This document shows, piece after piece, positions 55,801-63,492 of a stretch of 64,000 nucleotides of DNA. Each line of letters opens with the position of its first letter. The stretch's first letter is position 1. Source of the stretch: JAICXG01 sp036494545 (lineage in GTDB: Bacteria; Verrucomicrobiota; Verrucomicrobiia; Chthoniobacterales; UBA10450); the NCBI GenBank assembly GCA_036494545.1, contig DASXOB010000016.1, positions 372,001 to 436,000 on the forward strand. The letters are read 5' to 3'. The notes beneath the pieces were generated by a model that saw only the letters and a program-made list of their open reading frames with translations, did not search any database and had not been told where the DNA came from. Made by a program: the position numbers and the translations under genes.

Positions 55801-56137
55801 TCCCGGTGATATAACTCTTTTCGGAGGTCACGTCGCCGAGTGTGCGACCGTTAACAAAGAGGCCGAAGTTATCCGAGCCTGCGATTTCTATCCAGGCCTG
55901 CTCCGGCAAAGTGGATAGATAGACTTCTTTACGGAAGTAGCCCTCGGGCGCCTTTTTCTCTGGAGGCTCAATCCACTTGGCCGCGCCGAAGTCCAGTTGA
56001 TACTGCCGATGCAACGGTTGGCCATAAGTCCGCAGGAAATAGTAACCCAGTAGCAGACCGCAAAAGATAACAAGAATCCATGACCAGCGGAGAGCTTGCG
56101 GCGTAAAGTTTTCTTCTCTTAATGTCCTTCGTTCCAT
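52874..56137 (-). CDS. GT39-like membrane glycosyltransferase fused to carbohydrate-binding-like domains
   Basis: 1087 residues from ATG 56137, two bases after the upstream stop. One membrane segment (about 19-36) is followed by about 370 residues outside the membrane. The first part (about 50-200) has the jelly-roll look of rhamnosidase/galactose-binding modules (WIEIAGSDNFGLFVNGRTLG, LSDETWRAA); a second similar stretch follows (about 225-360). From about 420 on there are many membrane segments. The loop after the one at 560-575 holds FDHDEMG (Asp583-Glu586), the acidic motif expected in GT-C/ArnT-type enzymes that use polyprenyl-phosphate sugars. Typical GT39 proteins are about 500 residues, so the N-terminal addition is unusual. 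It is the last gene of an eight-gene operon. Confidence 0.82.
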   Translation of the reverse strand: MERRTLREENFTPQALRWSWILVIFCGLLLGYYFLRTYGQPLHRQYQLDFGAAKWIEPPEKKAPEGYFRKEVYLSTLPEQAWIEIAGSDNFGLFVNGRTLGDVTSEKSYITGIYDMKHALHIGTNVIAVSVSRTSYPAPAQMLLRAKITESGGAVKTILSDETWRAANRTGIVIGTEDWKSRYVEDELWPKARLSPLNNERVPLRWVDTNPRLLQLPPIGHWIMSENASPQSVFSTSIRAEDDKQETWIQVASSSGALDLAVNGHLITVASTAVSGSKTLPHLAAQATPTPTAKPGEAAAAESQPPPQKGSPFTLATLSAYDISYWIKRGSNSIVAAVRSDSVPAALFANGFTVGTDGNVQRFSSSTAWWMGAEPEVEHTGPNPHPIEIGKDGMAPWGYLPQELARPLDRSGLASFFKSWTIVLLTLGLVVAIWLIVSAFVAGWRNEPLANAMSRDALLHGPVAVGLLFLWLPNFDPRFPDEWSFHPVITVGALAVLLLVRLAHLFVDSWTPAATRSTVHRTKEKANWELHKNRAREVVSTRLRLPQLFEIPFARLLPYLILIVILFLGFSLRYHNLGDMSFDHDEMGLVSKSNGVFKLGFPYTMFAGQVRWITTYEAVPYPLAVSGKIFGYSEWSMRLPSCLMATMCIGVIGLMTRRLFDWRTGLFAAFVYACLPLNIRWGQNAFYLSQCQLMAMLTLWFFYEAIRLRPFHRKFLTAAAVAFCLSYLSWEGTGFILPALFLGLFAVRWGEWWWLKQFHLYRCLFFMGAVVVAQYCSRMIAGEPYLQVGSGLSNLTGPSLFLLAPGYQPMFYVDKLLLSENHVFFTLMILVGLPFCWKHLGFRYVIVLLATFFVLHTNFLAALSPRYCYYFQPLVIIGGVAATIMLYDRVLALARQAGDSGIGRVAAHATGLGLLILLFVQSNESVMKEYLLSATGDTPEMMTRMGTYRYDYRGAARFVMDHARSGDVILPGIPHVFDYYAGMNGNYFLDTLFSSKVPYDQTFDEPRFADKFSGLPVIRNVTELRNVVTRSGRAWVVFAPYASFEKLSSPAVLDYIHQNGKTEFESYRAKVMLIQAAQSAPTVAQSP

Positions 56138-56139
56138 TC

Positions 56140-57468
56140 CTATTTCCCTGCCAAACCTGTGAGTGCCCAATAATTTAGAATCGGATCGGAAGTGAGCGAT
56201 AAGTTGTAATACTTGCGCGCATTCCCGTCGTCTCCGAGTTTTGCATAGCAGTCCCCGACCATCGAATAAACATCGGCTACGGTATAGATGTGATCGCGGG
56301 TGAGATCGATTAGCCGGTTGGCGGTTGTAATTCCAGCCTGATAGCGACCGATGTCATAGTAGCCGCGGACAAGAAAAGTCAGGGCGAAGATTTCGTTTGG
56401 GTCCTCGGCCATCGCTTGTTGCCAGTTGGTGACCGCACTTCCGACTGCCCCCGCACGATACAAGGCAACGCCGTAGTTAACACGAGTCAAAGTCGCCTCA
56501 CGGCGTGCCGTCTCAGCCAAGGCGCCGCCAGCCTCGGCTGCGCGCCCGAATTCAAACATCGCCGCTTCAAACAGATTTGCGTCGCGAAACTCCACCGCCC
56601 GACTGATGTGCCGCTCCGGTGAATTAAAGTCTATCCCAGCCTGTTTCTGGAGTTGTCCGATGGTAGCGTAAAGGTCGACATCACCGGCGTGCCAGCTATC
56701 CCAGCGCATAGCTCTTCGAAAGTCCGTGATTGCTTCCTGGTTGTGCCCTTCGGTCTTAGCCAGGAGGCCCGTGCTATAATAATGCTGCCCAATAGCGGGT
56801 GGTATAAGAAGAATAACAAGAGCTCCCAGGGGCAAGCAGAGCAGAGTTACAGCGGTTGATAGCTTGGCCGAGGGAAGTTTTCCAATGCAATAGCAGGCAA
56901 CGAGGAATGCTCCAATACCAAACAGATACCAGCCAAGACGAAGGAAAGACCACGCAGCCAAGAGCCGACCCCAGGCAGTGTAAAGGATAAGCCGCTTCGG
57001 AACCAATTCCGGGGTGCCGTAGTTTTGCAGTAGGAAATCCTTGGCAAACACATTCACCTCCGGCGAAGCTTGTAACTCAAATGACAGTCGCCGAAGCATC
57101 GATGACTCGCGAAAAGCGATTTGGGTGGGGACGATCGTCCAGAGCATAAGCAGAAAGGCGGCGGCGAGGGCCAGGAGGGCATAGTTCTTCCGCCAAAAAA
57201 TAAGGGCCGCCGCCAGGATTGCCACTCCGAGAGCCCCAACAGAAAAAGGGCTGATGTGCGCCGCGATGCCGGGATCGTGCAGGAGGGAGAATTTTATTCC
57301 GGATAAATTATGGCTAATTGGAAACTGCACCCACTTGAGGACGGAAGAGCCCAGGACAAGGATGCTCCCAACAAGGAGAAGGAAGTAGTTGCGAAGAAAA
57401 TTGGCGATCCATTCCGCCCAACGAGTCAGGCGCTCCCACCAGGAAACCAGGCGTCTTGGAATCTTCAC
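56140..57468 (-). CDS. Membrane protein with C-terminal TPR repeats
   Basis: 442 residues from GTG 57468, which overlaps the flippase stop (GTGA). Earlier in-frame codons only read through the flippase gene. About five hydrophobic segments occupy the first 230 residues. The C-terminal half has tetratricopeptide-like repeats (NYGVALYRAGAVGSAVTNWQ, ADVYSMVGDCYAKLGDDGNA). It could be a scaffold or regulatory subunit of the polymer machinery, or a ligase-like protein; no catalytic motif seen. Confidence 0.72.
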   Translation of the reverse strand: MKIPRRLVSWWERLTRWAEWIANFLRNYFLLLVGSILVLGSSVLKWVQFPISHNLSGIKFSLLHDPGIAAHISPFSVGALGVAILAAALIFWRKNYALLALAAAFLLMLWTIVPTQIAFRESSMLRRLSFELQASPEVNVFAKDFLLQNYGTPELVPKRLILYTAWGRLLAAWSFLRLGWYLFGIGAFLVACYCIGKLPSAKLSTAVTLLCLPLGALVILLIPPAIGQHYYSTGLLAKTEGHNQEAITDFRRAMRWDSWHAGDVDLYATIGQLQKQAGIDFNSPERHISRAVEFRDANLFEAAMFEFGRAAEAGGALAETARREATLTRVNYGVALYRAGAVGSAVTNWQQAMAEDPNEIFALTFLVRGYYDIGRYQAGITTANRLIDLTRDHIYTVADVYSMVGDCYAKLGDDGNARKYYNLSLTSDPILNYWALTGLAGK

Positions 57469-58952
57469 GAATTGCGGCGAAGTTTCTTGGCCCAGGAAGC
57501 AACGAAAGGAGAAACGAAAGCCAGGCCCTCGCGCGCCTGGTCCATTTCTTCGCTGGAAAAGGTGCGAAGGACGAGCAGAATCAGGCCATAAGCCAGGAGA
57601 GACAGCACAGCGCCCGCTAACTGCCCTATGAGTGGCGCGTCCAGGGCGAGATAGAGAATTCCAGCCATGGCTGCTCCTGCCAGGAGCGGACGCCACAGGA
57701 TACTTGCCATATGGGCAGGATAGCCAAGCTTATGAAGCTGATAAATCCAGAGACCAACCGTAATGACTTCCGCACAAACGAAAGCGATCGCTGGACCTAC
57801 AAAATGGAATGGCGGAATCAAAGCCAACAAGAGAACGAGACGAAGGCTGGATCCTATGACCGTGCTGAAAAAGAAACTCTTCTGAGCATCCAAGGCAGCG
57901 AAGAGATATTGAAAGAGAGTCGATAAGAAGAAAGGGACTAATCCCAGGCCAAGCAATTGCATCGCCGGCAAAGCCGGCAGAAACTTGTTTCCCAGAGCCA
58001 GGGTCAGCACGGGTTTCGACCATGCCATGAAGAAGCTGGCAAAGGGCACGCTAATGAGGGTAAAAAACTTTAAGCTCTGGCGATAGACGTCGCCAAAGCG
58101 GTTCGGAGAAAAATGGGCGGTGCGTGAATAAAGTGGGTAGAGAGGCAGGGAAAGAGTCTGCGGAATTGTCCGCAAAGCCCAGCTTAGGCGATAGGGGCCG
58201 CCGAATAAGCCGACGGTTTGCATATTAGTCATCAGGCCAAGGACAAAAATATCGATTTGCATGGCCAGTTGGCGCAGCAAAACCCCGCCACCCATGGGGA
58301 CCGCCGAGAAAAACAACTCCTTCCAAAGGGGCAGATCTATCTGAAGTTTCACCTTTGTATAAAATCGGGCCACGAGAATGTGATAGAAATTCCAAAGAAG
58401 GATGTTGGAAAGAAGGTGGGCACTAACAAACCCGATAAGTCCTGTCTTGAAATGGAGGACGACGAGGATGAAGACGAGCAACAATATCTTTTGCAGGATG
58501 AAGCCAAGATAGTTTAGCTCGTTGTCTTCAAACGCTCGAAGGACGGCGCTATATCCGGCGCTGTGAAATGTAGCCAGAGTAGCAAAGGTCATCAGAACAA
58601 CTGCGATCTTCACGTCGTTCCCATAGGGCAGGAAAAAGGCAATCAAGCCCGCGATCACACAAACTACCAGCGAGATGGCCCAGATGAGCGCAGCAGAAGC
58701 CCCAGTTATCTTTCCGACGCACTTAGGGTCTTTGGCGATTTCGCGAATCATCATTCGCGGCAGCCCTGAATCGGCCACCAGTTGGGCGATCATCGCAAAG
58801 GAAAGAACCCACTGATACTTACCAAACTCTGCCAGGCTAACGTGGGAGTTGCGGGCAATGCAAATCGTGGTCGCGAGATAGACAACCCCGGCGATAACTC
58901 CGGCGACGATCCCAGCGACAGCGTTCTTAACGATCCGCTGCGATTGCTTCAT
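57465..58952 (-). CDS. Wzx-like flippase (second locus)
   Basis: 495 residues from ATG 58952, which overlaps the TolC-like stop (ATGA). About twelve to fourteen hydrophobic segments and the N-terminal KNAVAGIVAGVIAGVVYL fit the polysaccharide-transporter family. GGPYRLSWALRTIPQTLSLP is typical of the Wzx middle region. It implies that the operon makes a lipid-linked oligosaccharide to be moved across the inner membrane. An ATG at 58967 would add five residues. Confidence 0.83.
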   Translation of the reverse strand: MKQSQRIVKNAVAGIVAGVIAGVVYLATTICIARNSHVSLAEFGKYQWVLSFAMIAQLVADSGLPRMMIREIAKDPKCVGKITGASAALIWAISLVVCVIAGLIAFFLPYGNDVKIAVVLMTFATLATFHSAGYSAVLRAFEDNELNYLGFILQKILLLVFILVVLHFKTGLIGFVSAHLLSNILLWNFYHILVARFYTKVKLQIDLPLWKELFFSAVPMGGGVLLRQLAMQIDIFVLGLMTNMQTVGLFGGPYRLSWALRTIPQTLSLPLYPLYSRTAHFSPNRFGDVYRQSLKFFTLISVPFASFFMAWSKPVLTLALGNKFLPALPAMQLLGLGLVPFFLSTLFQYLFAALDAQKSFFFSTVIGSSLRLVLLLALIPPFHFVGPAIAFVCAEVITVGLWIYQLHKLGYPAHMASILWRPLLAGAAMAGILYLALDAPLIGQLAGAVLSLLAYGLILLVLRTFSSEEMDQAREGLAFVSPFVASWAKKLRRNS

Positions 58953-60361
58953 TGAATCCACTTCCAAGCACCACCGGCGGCCTTTTGCAACTCAGAGTAA
59001 AGCTCAAGCCGACGAACTCTCTGTCCTTCGAGATCGTCACGCTTGGCAATGTAGTGCAATTCCTTCTCGATTGTCGTCAGTGGAGTGGAAATACCTTGTT
59101 GCTGTTGCGAGCTGATAATCTGATAATCGCGATCCGCCTTGGCCACCTCGTCCTCGAGGGAGAGAATGTTCTGGCTCAGGACATAGATGCTTTGATAAAT
59201 CAGCAGAATCTTATAAGTCACATCGTTGGCCACGGCGCGAAGCTGGGCGCGTTCCGACTCAAACTTGGCTAACTTGCCGCGAGTAGCGTGCATTTGCGCT
59301 CCAAAGTCGAAGATGGGGACGTCGACGTTCACAGTACCACTGTAAACCTCCGCACCGTTGCTCCCGAAGTCATCGATATGAACCGCCGAACCATTGAGAT
59401 TTACAGAAGGGTAAAGGCGGTAACGTTCCAACAGATAATCCTGCCGAGCCTCATCGATCACCGCCTTTTGTGCCTGCAGTTGGGGATGCTCATTTAGTCC
59501 TGGACCCAGTAGTTCCTCGGCGCTTGGTGGTTCGGGTGGCTCGGGCAACTCATTGGAAAGATGGAGCTCGTCGACCGAGTCAAACCCCAAAGCTTTGGCC
59601 AAATCAATCCGGCCTGCGACGGCCTGCTGGCGAAGGATTTTCGACAAAGTTTGAGCGCCACCGAGTTGGCTGCGGGCGAGCTTGAGATCAATCGGCAGGG
59701 ACAAGCCCTGTTTCTGCTGCTCTTCGGTAATATTGACCTGTTTCTCCAACAGGTTGACGCGGCGTTCGGCGTAACCAGCACGATTCATCGCCGCAACTGT
59801 ACTAATGTAACCGATGGTAATACGCGAGATGACTTCTTCGCGACGCAGACGCGACGTCCAGGCCAGGTTTCTCCTACGAGCCAACTTACTCGCCTCAGCT
59901 GGCGCAGTATTCAGGCCGAGGATACTGCCATCGCGAAAAAGAGGATAAGATAACTGGCCGACGTAAGTCTCGACGCCCGCGCCGCTGACACTCTTTTCTC
60001 CTTTTTCAGGACGGTTTGGATTGGGAACGATGATGGGCCCTCCTTCATTTACAACCGCAAACTTACTCGTGGGACTTCCAGAGAACAGGGTCGCGCCCGC
60101 CTGTCCAGTAATCTTGGGCAACATCTCACCGCGCTGGGCGCGAGCTTCTTCGGTAGCTTGAGCCACTTCCAGGCGACTGGACTCCAGCTCGGGGCTTTCG
60201 TTTAAGGCTAACGCGATACAATCGCGCAGAGTGAGGGCATGAGAAGTATCGACCTCACCTCCTTCTGCGGCCACCAGCCGAGAGGTGAGAACAAACAATA
60301 CGACCAGCCCGACGACGAAACTATTTCGCGAGCGACTTATCTGTAGTGCGGACTTTGTCAT
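58949..60361 (-). CDS. TolC-family outer-membrane channel
   Basis: 470 residues. The signal peptide is FVVGLVVLFVLTSRLVAAEG. Two repeated coiled-coil halves with LTLRDCIALALNESPELESS and YLLERYRLYPSVNLNG are typical of the family. TolC proteins form trimeric outer-membrane ducts with a membrane-fusion partner. The 5' end overlaps the HlyD-like gene by 41 bases. No inner-membrane pump is adjacent; the flippase is next in the operon. Confidence 0.87.
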   Translation of the reverse strand: MTKSALQISRSRNSFVVGLVVLFVLTSRLVAAEGGEVDTSHALTLRDCIALALNESPELESSRLEVAQATEEARAQRGEMLPKITGQAGATLFSGSPTSKFAVVNEGGPIIVPNPNRPEKGEKSVSGAGVETYVGQLSYPLFRDGSILGLNTAPAEASKLARRRNLAWTSRLRREEVISRITIGYISTVAAMNRAGYAERRVNLLEKQVNITEEQQKQGLSLPIDLKLARSQLGGAQTLSKILRQQAVAGRIDLAKALGFDSVDELHLSNELPEPPEPPSAEELLGPGLNEHPQLQAQKAVIDEARQDYLLERYRLYPSVNLNGSAVHIDDFGSNGAEVYSGTVNVDVPIFDFGAQMHATRGKLAKFESERAQLRAVANDVTYKILLIYQSIYVLSQNILSLEDEVAKADRDYQIISSQQQQGISTPLTTIEKELHYIAKRDDLEGQRVRRLELYSELQKAAGGAWKWIQ

Positions 60362-61514
60362 TATTGTTTAGGTATAACTGACCCACGGTGACAACCTTCT
60401 CCCCTTCCTTCAACCCATCGCGAACTTCCGTCATGGCATCGACAACGACGCCTGGGCGAATCTTGCGCAGAGTTGCGTGACCACTGCTATCCACGACGAA
60501 GACAGAGGCTTGTTCCCCGGAAGCATTCATGATCGCAATACTGGGAACCGCCAAAACATCCTTCGCCGAGCGGCGGATCCGAGCAAAACCGGAAAGTCCG
60601 GGCTTGAGGCGAAAGTCGCTATTTTTTATTTCGATGTAAGTCGTGAAGGTGCGCGTTACAGGATCGATGTTAGGATCTATCTTAACGACTTTACCTTCGA
60701 AGCGCTCGCTGGGGAACGCAGGAAAGCTGGCCTCTGCCGGCTGATCCAAATGAACGGAATGCATTTTTTCCTCAGTCATCTTGGCAGCGAAAAGGACGTT
60801 GGCCAGGGCGCCGATTTTCATCACCACTTGATCACGATGCGTGTTTTCACCAGGATTCACCAGACGCTCGAGAACGATCGCGTCGAGCGAGGCAGTCATC
60901 TTGACATGCTCGAGATCAAGTTCCGCCTGGCGCAGGTCGAGCGTCGCTTTAGCCAGGGCCTCCTTGGCATCGGCGAGGGACATTTCACTCTTTTCTAACT
61001 CCAACGGAGTACCCATATTTTTCTTCTCGAGCGCGGTGTAACGCTGCACCTGGTGGGTTTCATCCCTGATCTTGATATTGGCGGCATCAACGTATTGGCG
61101 GTTTGCTTCCAACGTGGCCTGGATAAGGCGATCATCCCAGCGCACGAGAAGAGTTCCCTTCTTTACGATGTCTCCAATTTTAACCGGCACTTCCAAGACC
61201 TGTGCGGTAACCTGACTGGTAAGCTGCACGGTCTGCGCCTGTTCGATGGCGCCGCTGCCGCCGATCACTTCGTCCAGGTTCTGACGCCGCACCGGAATGG
61301 TTTCAACCGGTGTAGGGGCATTGACCAAACGTGCGCGGGAAGGAGTCGTGTCGACGACATGGACGACAGTGGCAAAAACCAGTATCCCGAGGATAAGGCA
61401 AATGACAAAGAAGATAATCCAGTGCGATCTCTTCATTTCGGAGGTGGAGCGAATGGCAGGTTCGCCCGGTCCGGGCCGGCGTGGTTGATCCGCGCGTTCA
61501 GTTTTGGTTTCCAT
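60321..61514 (-). CDS. HlyD-family membrane fusion protein
   Basis: 397 residues. One N-terminal membrane anchor (WIIFFVICLILGILVFAT) is followed by a lipoyl/barrel-sandwich domain (VPVKIGDIVKKGTLLVRWDD), a coiled coil (about 145-210) and a beta-barrel (VKIDPNIDPVTRTF). It bridges an inner-membrane transporter to TolC. With only TolC and the flippase beside it, the partner pump is unknown. It overlaps the upstream GT4 gene by 17 bases. Confidence 0.87.
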   Translation of the reverse strand: METKTERADQPRRPGPGEPAIRSTSEMKRSHWIIFFVICLILGILVFATVVHVVDTTPSRARLVNAPTPVETIPVRRQNLDEVIGGSGAIEQAQTVQLTSQVTAQVLEVPVKIGDIVKKGTLLVRWDDRLIQATLEANRQYVDAANIKIRDETHQVQRYTALEKKNMGTPLELEKSEMSLADAKEALAKATLDLRQAELDLEHVKMTASLDAIVLERLVNPGENTHRDQVVMKIGALANVLFAAKMTEEKMHSVHLDQPAEASFPAFPSERFEGKVVKIDPNIDPVTRTFTTYIEIKNSDFRLKPGLSGFARIRRSAKDVLAVPSIAIMNASGEQASVFVVDSSGHATLRKIRPGVVVDAMTEVRDGLKEGEKVVTVGQLYLNNNDKVRTTDKSLAK

Positions 61515-62865
61515 AGTATGAGTGAGATTGAGATGATGGCATTGAAGGTGTGGTGTTCTTAGGCGGCAGCCCGGAGGTTGTCGAGACTAAATAATAAGGC
61601 TGAGCCGCAGGGAGGGGTTCGTCCGGTCTGGCGGCGGACACAGGTGAGAAACCGAGAAGTTGGTCGTAAATGCGTTCGATCTTACGGCAGATTTGGCGCC
61701 AATCGAACTCGGCCAGGACAGTGGCGCGGGCCTTTGCGCCCATTTCCTCCGCCAGCTTTCGATCTTCCAACAACCTGGTGATACCTCGTCCCAAGGCCTC
61801 CACGTCATGGTTTGGAACGATGTAGGCATCGTGCAGGTGGCGAACGCCTTTGGCCCCGCCGGCAAAGGACACCACCGGTTTCCCGGCCAGCATGTAATTC
61901 AACAATTTCACAGGATGACCAGGGCATTCCGGGCGCGGCACAACTGTAACATCAGCCAGGGCGAGATAGCTGGGCAGATCTTCGAGCGGGTGGGGTGAAA
62001 TCCAAACGACGGAAGAGGATATGCCAAGCTCATCTGCCAGTTGCCTGTGCCCTCTTTCATGGGTGTCGGAGACTAATGGACTAACGACCAGAAGAACAGC
62101 ATCTGGCTTCTCGCGTAAAGCGACCGCAAAGGCCCGCAAAAGGTAATCGACACGTTGAAAGGCATTGAGCACACCAGTATACATAACTACCGGCCGGCCG
62201 TTGAGTTGATATTTCTCGCGGAACTTTTCCGGCTGCGGGTTAGCGAACAGTTCCGGCTCGATTCCCGCAGGCACCATGTCCACTTTCGCTTCCGAAACGC
62301 CGTTTTGAATGAACCAATCTTTTAACTCCGGTGACACGGCCGTGATATGATTCGGAAAGATTGGCGTAAACCAATCCAGAAAGTGGGCGAGCCCATGCGC
62401 GAGCCAAGCGGGGCGGATAAAACGATAGCCGGCAAGCTCGTCGGTCATCAAGTTCACCGCGTTGTAGAGGAGTGGACGACCCGTCAGAAACTTCGCGGCG
62501 ATCCCGACCAGCGCGCCCTCGTAATTATGGGCATGAATGATGTCTATTTGCTCACGGCGAATGACCCGCAGCAGTAGTCGCAGAAGCTGAAAATCGAGCC
62601 CGAATTTTTCCGACGAAGGACCTACCTTGGCGTTGGTCTCTGGCCGAAAAGGCGCTGTGCGATGAACCTTTGCCCGGCGAACACGGATATCGTCCTGGCC
62701 GGTCGGATAGGTAACGATATGCACGTCGTGTCCCATGTCGGTAAGCGTATCCGACATTTCACGGATGCTGGCAGCCGAGCCATGATTAGCTGGGAACGGA
62801 CAAGCCGCGACCATTGCTATGGCGTAGCGATTCTTTCGTCCGCGTTCTTTATGGTCGTTAGTCAC
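61498..62865 (-). CDS. GT4 family glycosyltransferase
   Basis: 455 residues from GTG 62865, which overlaps the acetyltransferase stop (GTGA). The N-terminal FPANHGSAASIREM loop and MYTGVLNAFQRVDYLLRAF donor segment are GT-B. The usual second Glu of EX7E is replaced: PVKLLNYMLAGKPVV has Asn at that position, as in some functional GT4 enzymes. A low-complexity tail of about 35 residues (SGLPPKNTTPSMPSSQSHSY) is unusual. Confidence 0.83.
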   Translation of the reverse strand: MTNDHKERGRKNRYAIAMVAACPFPANHGSAASIREMSDTLTDMGHDVHIVTYPTGQDDIRVRRAKVHRTAPFRPETNAKVGPSSEKFGLDFQLLRLLLRVIRREQIDIIHAHNYEGALVGIAAKFLTGRPLLYNAVNLMTDELAGYRFIRPAWLAHGLAHFLDWFTPIFPNHITAVSPELKDWFIQNGVSEAKVDMVPAGIEPELFANPQPEKFREKYQLNGRPVVMYTGVLNAFQRVDYLLRAFAVALREKPDAVLLVVSPLVSDTHERGHRQLADELGISSSVVWISPHPLEDLPSYLALADVTVVPRPECPGHPVKLLNYMLAGKPVVSFAGGAKGVRHLHDAYIVPNHDVEALGRGITRLLEDRKLAEEMGAKARATVLAEFDWRQICRKIERIYDQLLGFSPVSAARPDEPLPAAQPYYLVSTTSGLPPKNTTPSMPSSQSHSYYGNQN

Positions 62866-63473
62866 GGGGCAGTTGTGGCCGGGGCCTTCTCTGTCACCGG
62901 TAGAACAGGATTCTTGAGATAGGCGCTGGTGGCTTCTCGTGAGATAACTCGGGCTGGCACGCCCAGGACGGTGGCGCCACTTGGCACATCAGTTAGCACG
63001 ACCGAGTTAGCGCTCACAACGACGTTGTCGCCAATCGTAACCGCGCCCACGACCTTGCAGCCAGCGCCGAAATAGCAGTTATTGCCGATGGTGGCGCGGC
63101 CGACTCCCCGCACGTTCATAATGCTGACTCCCTGGTTCAGCGTGCAGCTATGTCCGATGCTATTCGCCAGAACAAGAATGCCGCAAAAGTTATGAATCAC
63201 AAGGCCGGGTCCGATCTTGTTTTCCCGCGCAATATGAATGCCGGTAATCCACATGCATGCGACGTTAATGAAAAGGTAGAGAATAATCAGGATTTGCCTG
63301 ATAACTGGAGTTTTGACCGTGTAAGCCCAGGAGCCGAAGCGGTAGACGACAACGGCGAAGGTCCCGAATTCGAGGAACGGCGTAACTCGTTTACGGAAGA
63401 ATGTCTGATCCTCCGGCCGGACGCCATAAGCGGTCGTCTTGCGGTGAAGATCAGCGCGAATGTTTTCAAACAT
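62862..63473 (-). CDS. Serine acetyltransferase-like hexapeptide protein
   Basis: 203 residues from ATG 63473 (MFENIRADLHRKT). Two hydrophobic segments lie around residues 60-80. The C-terminal beta-helix has IGHSCTLNQGVSIMNVRG, IGNNCYFGAGCKVVGAVTIG and GVPARVI. It resembles the CysE-like acetyltransferases found in polysaccharide loci (EpsC-like), which may O-acetylate sugars instead of serine. It starts 19 bases after the preceding gene ends. Confidence 0.8.
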   Translation of the reverse strand: MFENIRADLHRKTTAYGVRPEDQTFFRKRVTPFLEFGTFAVVVYRFGSWAYTVKTPVIRQILIILYLFINVACMWITGIHIARENKIGPGLVIHNFCGILVLANSIGHSCTLNQGVSIMNVRGVGRATIGNNCYFGAGCKVVGAVTIGDNVVVSANSVVLTDVPSGATVLGVPARVISREATSAYLKNPVLPVTEKAPATTAP

Positions 63474-63492
63474 AGCTAGAAATTGGCGTTGG

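Noticed and set aside
57469..57696. N-terminal extension of the TPR membrane protein
   Set aside because: It overlaps the flippase 3' end in another frame; GTG 57468 forms a GTGA junction matching the rest of the operon.
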